NCBI GenBank assembly: GCA_036435485.1
Contig: CM071597.1
Coordinates: forward strand, 172,094,147 to 172,158,146
Direction of reading: 5' to 3'
Length of the DNA: 64,000 nt
From: Saposhnikovia divaricata
Lineage: Eukaryota; Streptophyta; Magnoliopsida; Apiales; Apiaceae
Of the stretch, positions 58,972-64,000 are shown piece after piece. How positions within the stretch are numbered: the stretch's first letter is position 1; each line of letters starts with the position of its first letter. The position numbers and the translations under genes are program-made. Under the pieces are notes generated by a model. That model made no database searches. It was not told the DNA's origin and worked only from the letters and a program-made list of their open reading frames with translations.

Positions 58972-60245
58972 TGAAAAACAACACCTAGAGGGGGGTGAAT
59001 AGGTGTTTATGGTTAATAATGTGAATTTATGAACTGTTTTGAAAAATACTGAAAACAGCCTGCTGTTTGTAATAACACAGTTCACAAACAGCACGCTGTT
59101 TGTATCTAAAATGCAATGCAGAAAGAATATAAACAGTAAGTAAAAGAGACACACAATCTTTTATCCAAGTTCGACCCCTAATCCCCTATGGTCTACGTCC
59201 TGGTCCCTTACCAAACTTGGTAAGAGAATATATTATTGATCAACTATAATCCAATTACAAGATACAACAATATATCTCCCTTAACCCTTGTTGCTTACAA
59301 ACGGCTTGCTGTTTACCTGTGCTGAACCAACCCTCTAAGTACTACTTCCCAAGTATACTTCTCTAGTATAGTTCGACTCACCCTAAAACCTGAAGCCAAT
59401 CTTGTACAGCAACAAAACAATACACTTTGAACAATACAAATGTTTTGAAAGAATACAACTCAACCTATAAATCCTCAAAATGATGAATATGCGTGTATGA
59501 AGAGATTTGAAGGTTTGGAAGGGTTTAGCAATGTAAGCTCAGAAGTTGTTTGAGTATATCTTGTTTTATGCACGTTGTATTCAGTACCAAGAACTGGTAA
59601 TACTCAGTTCTTATATAGGTGAACAAGAAAGGTTTTGAAATTGCTTGATAAAAAATTTCCAACGGTATGAATTTAATCCGTTAGAGAGAAGCAATGCTTT
59701 TGAGCTTGAAGAAATACTTTGATAATATGCAAAGCTGAAATCTGGAGCGTGTATGGAGATAGGAATATGCAGGGAACAAGGTTATGATGAGTCCCATGTG
59801 ACATATTTTGAGTGGAGATAAGGTGGTGTATTAAATAAGGTAAAGTAACCTTATTTAACCAAAAAGGAATATTTGCTTGTCTCCAAAAGCTTGAGAGGTG
59901 GGAATGTTCATCATATATTCTGAGGACTTTTACAAATAATCTATATATCATTTCTCTAGATGTCCCTTGAATTTCCCGAATTGATCTTTAATTTCAGCAG
60001 ACACAATCAGCTTGCTGATTGTACAACTGGCATGCTGTTTGTGACAATTGGCTTGCTGTTTGAGGTATACTGATTATGAAATCAGTAAGCTGTTTTGTCC
60101 TGTAGAAACAAGTTAGAGCACACACAAATGGGATGCCGGTTTGTCCTGCAAAACCAAAGTTAGAACTAACACAATGGCATGCTGTTTTATATCTGTAAGC
60201 GCCAAATAGCTTACTGTTTGTCATCATCAAAACCTAGGAGTTTCA
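58972..60245 (-). repeat. 3' LTR of Copia-C
   Basis: About 1274 bp, starting TGAAAAACAACACCTAGAGG and ending CCTAGGAGTTTCA in plus-strand reading. The GGGGGGTGAATAGGTG phrase at the left edge is typical of SIRE-type LTR ends. It contains eight or so copies of the CAGC..GCTGTTT motif. Confidence 0.8.
59055..60220. repeat. dispersed CAGCNYGCTGTTTGT motif in Copia-C LTR
   Basis: Copies stand at about 59055, 59088, 59303, 60007, 60030, 60050, 60078, 60178 and 60208. The best is AAACAGCACGCTGTTTGT, a near-perfect inverted repeat. Further copies occur outside the LTR at about 62291, 62353 and 63062. Copies cluster at both ends of the LTR and are rare elsewhere in the window. Confidence 0.75.
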
Positions 60246-60587
60246 ATCTCCCCCTTTTTGATGATTACAAAACTTTTTAGGAGAATTTTGAAACTCCCCC
60301 TAAATTCCTGCATCTCATCATTAGATATAAAACAATAATTATAGAGCATTAATATAGCATATTCAGGATAAACTTAAATTTAGCAATATATGCCACATAA
60401 CCATTTCAACAGAAATAAAATCAAGTTCAACAGGAATAAAATTCAAGTACCATAACAAGTTCAATACCACAACATACCACAACAGACATAGCAAGTTCAG
60501 ACAAGTTCAAATAAACCGAGTTCAAACATATTCAAACATAAAACACATTGAATTCTCCTAAATTCTCCCCCTTAATTCATCAAAAAA

Positions 60588-61904
60588 CTAAGGATCACTG
60601 GTTTGAGCATTTGACTTGGTGGCCTCTGTATCTGTATCATCTCCAGGAGCATCCTTTGCAGCAGCTTTGGCTAAGTTGTCCAACCCTTGACCATGTTCAA
60701 TTTCTGAGTGAGCAGTAGATGTGTTCCCAACTGTCTTGAGCATTAATTCCTTCATTGTGGTGACTTGAGAGATAAGATCCTTCATAGCACCCTTAATGGC
60801 TTGGAATTCAGCCTTGAGGTCCTGCACATCAGTTCTGATTGCTTGAGTATCATTTCGAAGAGAAATGATCTCACTAGTCATGATTGTCATATCAGCTTGT
60901 AGAGATTGAGACACCAAGTTCTGAGTTGCAGTTTGAGGAGCAGTAGAGGTAGTAGGATCATCATGTGGGGGGTCATCTTGAGGAACCACAATTCTAGACA
61001 ACACACCATCTTCAATTTGCAGATTGTTCAAAGATAAAAACTTTTGGTCCATGCAATCCTTAACAACAACCTTAGTCATACCCTTGACATTGACATTGAA
61101 CAGCTTAAACACTTTGGACAACCAAGAAGCATAAGGCAGCCCACTAACAGATTTCTCAACTGTAGCTTGCATCTTTTTCAAAATAAAAGAGGACAAATCA
61201 AACGACCTTCCAGTTAAAATCATAGCCACAATCACCACATCTTGGCAAGTGAAATTTGATTTGTTTCCCACTCGAGGACAGATATGAGACCTAGCTATCT
61301 TAAAAACCAGGTGAGCTAAAGGAGTTACTATGGTGGTAGGAGGAGGGTTTGTGTCTAAGAGCTTGACATTACCCATAAGGACTTGTAACTGATCCTCAAC
61401 ACTAAAATCGGGAAGGGACACATACCCCTGAGCAGTATACACATCAGTAGCACTATCCATTTCAATTTTAAGGAGCGAACTTAGGATTGGAGGATTCAAT
61501 TGAATCTTCGTACCTCTAACCGTGGATATAGCATTCCCAAACTTATCAGTTTGTAAATTAGCATAATACTCTCTTATTAAATCAGGATAAAAATAGTTTG
61601 GCATATCAGATACGAACGACTCTAGACCAATATCTTGAAATAGTTTCATTACACCACACTCATCGAAGAGAGGAGTAATCTTACTTGATAAAGGCTGGCC
61701 GTTGATGATTCCCCGATTCTCCAAATCCAGGTCCTTGTACCGGTCTTCACACGCAGGAGAAACAAACATTGGCGACATGGTCATTTTTAGCTTCTTCGAT
61801 TCTGGAGTTGGAGTGATTTCATCACCACTTTCTAGCATAATCGTCTCCTCTTTCTTTGAAACAGATGGAGACAGTTCCCTACGAGCCCTAGTCTTTCGAA
61901 CCAT
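60588..61904 (-). CDS. third ORF of Copia-C (plant putative transposon protein domain), open
   Basis: An intact 438-aa ORF between pol and the 3' LTR, sense to the element, starting MVRKTRARRELSPS. The basic N-terminus (KTRARR) could be a nuclear signal. Residues about 70-300 form a globular domain (FVSDMPNYFYPDLIREYYAN; STVRGTKIQLNPPILSSLL; HLVFKIARSHICPR) of the type annotated as putative plant transposon protein (PF20167-like, from memory). Residues about 335-395 are a heptad-rich coiled coil (SEIISLRNDTQAIRTD). The acidic tail ends TKSNAQTSDP. No signal peptide or membrane segment is present, so it is not a classical envelope protein. Copia-B has a longer, broken ORF in the same place. 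Confidence 0.8.
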   Translation of the reverse strand: MVRKTRARRELSPSVSKKEETIMLESGDEITPTPESKKLKMTMSPMFVSPACEDRYKDLDLENRGIINGQPLSSKITPLFDECGVMKLFQDIGLESFVSDMPNYFYPDLIREYYANLQTDKFGNAISTVRGTKIQLNPPILSSLLKIEMDSATDVYTAQGYVSLPDFSVEDQLQVLMGNVKLLDTNPPPTTIVTPLAHLVFKIARSHICPRVGNKSNFTCQDVVIVAMILTGRSFDLSSFILKKMQATVEKSVSGLPYASWLSKVFKLFNVNVKGMTKVVVKDCMDQKFLSLNNLQIEDGVLSRIVVPQDDPPHDDPTTSTAPQTATQNLVSQSLQADMTIMTSEIISLRNDTQAIRTDVQDLKAEFQAIKGAMKDLISQVTTMKELMLKTVGNTSTAHSEIEHGQGLDNLAKAAAKDAPGDDTDTEATKSNAQTSDP

Positions 61905-62365
61905 GGTAGGAGATGGATAAACCCTAATTTTTGCTTAATCGCCGCTGAGAAAACCCTAATCGCCGCTTAGAGAGAGTGAGTGTGTTTGAGTTGAAGTGAA
62001 CCGGCTAAAACCGTGTCTCTCTAGTTTTGATTTATTTTAGGGGAGAATTTAGGTTTAATTAATAAAGCTAAATTCTAATTAAATAAATAATTGATAAGCA
62101 CATTACTATTGTTAAATCAGGCAAATTTCTCAATTTTAATTATAACCATGATTTCTTAGATTATGAATTTAAATAAGCATTTATCTGAATTTTAGCAATT
62201 TTTCTAAGCACAAAAACATTTAGCATGTTATAGCAATAATCAGAATATATTCATGGCTATTTTCACAGGTAGGAAACCAGAGGAGACAAACAACATGCTG
62301 TTTGTAACTAGAGTTAGGACAAAAGGTAAGCTGACCTGTTCAGTAACTGTCAATCAGCACGCTGT
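61905..62365. other. Copia-C spacer between pol and the third ORF
   Basis: This 461-bp spacer is AT-rich, with a leader-like GC richer patch just before the third ORF and two CAGC..GCTGTTT motif copies at about 62291 and 62353. No ORF of note. Confidence 0.55.
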
Positions 62366-64000
62366 TTACATAGAGCACATACCAAGTTGCATTCGAATGA
62401 CTGAGAATCTTTCTTCAGCAAGGGGCTTTGTGAAAATATCGGCTAGTTGATATTCAGTTGGAACAAAGACCAACTCTATCTTGCCCTTAGCAACATTGTC
62501 TCTCAAGAAATGGTGTCGAACATCAATATGCTTCGTTCTTGAGTGATTCACAGGATTCTTAGAAATGCTAATGGTGCTAGTGTTGTCACAGTTGATTAGA
62601 ACTTTTCTACACTTGATATCAAAGTCCCTTAGAGTTTGAATCATCCATAGAAGTTGAGAACAACAGCTCCCAGCTGCTAGGTACTCCCCTTCTTCAGTGG
62701 ATAAAGCAACCGAAGTTTGTTTCTTGCATTGCCAAGAAACTAGGCTTTGTCCAAGGAATGTACAAACACCACTAGTACTTTTTCTATCAATTAAGCATCT
62801 TGCATAATCTGCATCACTATACCCAACAAGATCAAAAGTATTTGTGATAGGATAAAACAAACCAAGAGAAATGGTACCACTTAAATATCGAAATATTCTT
62901 TTAATAGCATTTAAGTGAGATTCTTTGGGGTTTGATTGAAACCTTGCACAAACACATACACTATACATTATGTCAGGTCTAGAAGCAGTTAAATACAGTA
63001 GACTTCCAATCATACCTCGATATCTTTTAATATCAACAGTCTTACCATTTTCATCTACAATCAGCTTGCTGTTTTGCACCATGGGAGTTGATTTTGGTTT
63101 TACTTCTTCAAAACCGAATCTCTTCAATAGACTTTGTGTATATTTGGATTGGTGCACAAATATTCCATCTTTAGATTGCTTGATTTGAAGGCCCAAGAAG
63201 TAATTTAGTTCGCCCATCATGCTCATTTCGAACTCACTATGCATACACTTGGAAAACCACTTACACATAGATTCATTAGTAGCACCAAAAATAATATCAT
63301 CCACATATATTTGTACAATCAAAATATCTTTACCATTTTGCATAATAAATAATGTGGGATCAATTTTACCTCGAGTGAATCCATTTTGGATTAGATACTT
63401 ACTAAGCCTTTTGTACCAAGCCCTAGGGGCTTGCTTTAGACCATAAAGAGCCTTCTTTAGCTTGAATGCATAGTTTGGATATTGTTCATTTTCGAATCCG
63501 GGAGGTTGTTTAACATAGACTTCCTCTTCTAGCACACCATTTAGGAATGCACTCTTTACATCCATTTGATATAGCTTGATTTTCTTCAAACATGCATAAG
63601 CCAGAAGCATCCTTATTGATTCCAAACGAGCAACAGGAGCATAGGTTTGATCAAAATCAATGCCTTCTTGTTGGTTGTAGCCTTGAGCTACAAGTCTTGC
63701 TTTATTTCGAGTAATGGTGCCAAATTCATCAACTTTGTTTTTGAACACCCATTTAGTTCCTATAAGTGAGGCATCCTTTGGTGGCTTGACAAGTTCCCAA
63801 ACATTACATCTTTCAAATTGATTTAATTCTTCTTGCATGGCCATGATCCAATTCTCATCTTTTAATGCATCATCTATATTTTTAGGTTCTTCTTGAGCTA
63901 GGAAGGATGCATGAGCACAATAATTTGCCTTCCCTCTTCTTGTAGTAATTCCATCAGTAATATCACCAATGACTAACTCAGGTGGATGATTTTTAACCGT
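62366..64000 (-). CDS. Copia-C pol, RT and RNase H part, open to the window edge
   Basis: The frame is open from the right edge (TVKNHPPELVIGDITDG) to a stop at 62366, 545 codons, so integrase and protease lie outside. Reverse transcriptase shows WVFKNKVDEFGTITRNKARL, DVKSAFLNGVLEEEVYVKQP and QIYVDDIIFG, the last carrying the catalytic Asp pair near 63300. RNase H shows YSDADYARC, STEEGEYLAAGSC and NCDNTSTISISKNPVNHSRT. It ends FTKPLAEERFSVIRMQLGM, a normal Copia C-terminus. No premature stop is seen, unlike Copia-B. Confidence 0.93.
   Translation of the reverse strand, partial: TVKNHPPELVIGDITDGITTRRGKANYCAHASFLAQEEPKNIDDALKDENWIMAMQEELNQFERCNVWELVKPPKDASLIGTKWVFKNKVDEFGTITRNKARLVAQGYNQQEGIDFDQTYAPVARLESIRMLLAYACLKKIKLYQMDVKSAFLNGVLEEEVYVKQPPGFENEQYPNYAFKLKKALYGLKQAPRAWYKRLSKYLIQNGFTRGKIDPTLFIMQNGKDILIVQIYVDDIIFGATNESMCKWFSKCMHSEFEMSMMGELNYFLGLQIKQSKDGIFVHQSKYTQSLLKRFGFEEVKPKSTPMVQNSKLIVDENGKTVDIKRYRGMIGSLLYLTASRPDIMYSVCVCARFQSNPKESHLNAIKRIFRYLSGTISLGLFYPITNTFDLVGYSDADYARCLIDRKSTSGVCTFLGQSLVSWQCKKQTSVALSTEEGEYLAAGSCCSQLLWMIQTLRDFDIKCRKVLINCDNTSTISISKNPVNHSRTKHIDVRHHFLRDNVAKGKIELVFVPTEYQLADIFTKPLAEERFSVIRMQLGMCSM

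Larger units (their letters stand above)
58972..64000 (-). mobile_element. Copia-C: SIRE-like Copia element, 3' half, runs off the window
   Basis: Read leftward, it shows pol, a 460-bp spacer, an extra sense ORF, the polypurine tract AAAAGGGGGAGA (minus strand of about 60246-60257) and the 3' LTR. The LTR ends at 58972 inside Gypsy-D. The expected target duplication is GGAAA (58967-58971); its partner lies beyond the window. The layout matches Copia-B, but the two differ in sequence, extra ORF and repeated motif. Confidence 0.88.

Overview
This window is from a plant nuclear genome, almost certainly a eudicot. The evidence is GT-AG introns, AT-rich intergenic DNA, Copia, Gypsy, MULE and MITE families typical of plants, and a plant-type tandem array of flavin-containing monooxygenase genes of the FMO GS-OX-like class. 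The sequence does not fix the species.

The backbone is three tandem plus-strand FMO genes, each with seven coding exons in conserved phases. FMO1 (4736-8694, 426 aa) and FMO3 (38586-48813, 441 aa) read through intact when spliced. FMO2 (30545-38208) is intact apart from a 4480-bp Copia element sitting in its fifth exon. Its flanks give a clean 5-bp target duplication and its two 180-bp LTRs appear identical, so the knock-out looks very recent.

Transposons make up most of the rest. From left to right: a decayed Mutator-like (MULE) transposase ending just upstream of FMO1 (813-4304), with a small GRF zinc-finger ORF beside it; Copia-A (9019-28850, minus strand, decayed), into which the 14.7-kb SIRE-like Copia-B (10321-25063, plus strand) is nested; a MULE-type MITE inserted at the edge of a mariner-like MITE upstream of FMO2 (29218-30368); Copia-E inside FMO2 (32582-37061); a 6.2-kb LTR element with no coding capacity (LTR-F, 41377-47621) inside intron 4 of FMO3, itself carrying MITEs; a MITE-rich gene-free stretch (48814-53017); a Tat/Grande-like Gypsy-D (53018 onward, minus strand) carrying an antisense three-exon gene with its own TATA box; and SIRE-like Copia-C (58972 to the window end, minus strand), inserted into the RNase H region of Gypsy-D.

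The most interesting pattern is shared by the two SIRE-like elements. Copia-B and Copia-C each have an extra sense ORF between pol and the 3' LTR. Each also carries its own short, partly palindromic motif repeated many times in the LTR and in the internal 3' region (GATTGTCTTG in B, CAGCNYGCTGTTTGT in C). The motif sequences differ but the layout is the same. A possible link between the extra protein and the motif is an inference only. Other points of note are the gag-less but otherwise open Copia-E, the antisense gene and 79-bp palindromic repeats of Gypsy-D, and a tiny poly(A) insertion with a 12-bp target duplication in FMO3 intron 1.
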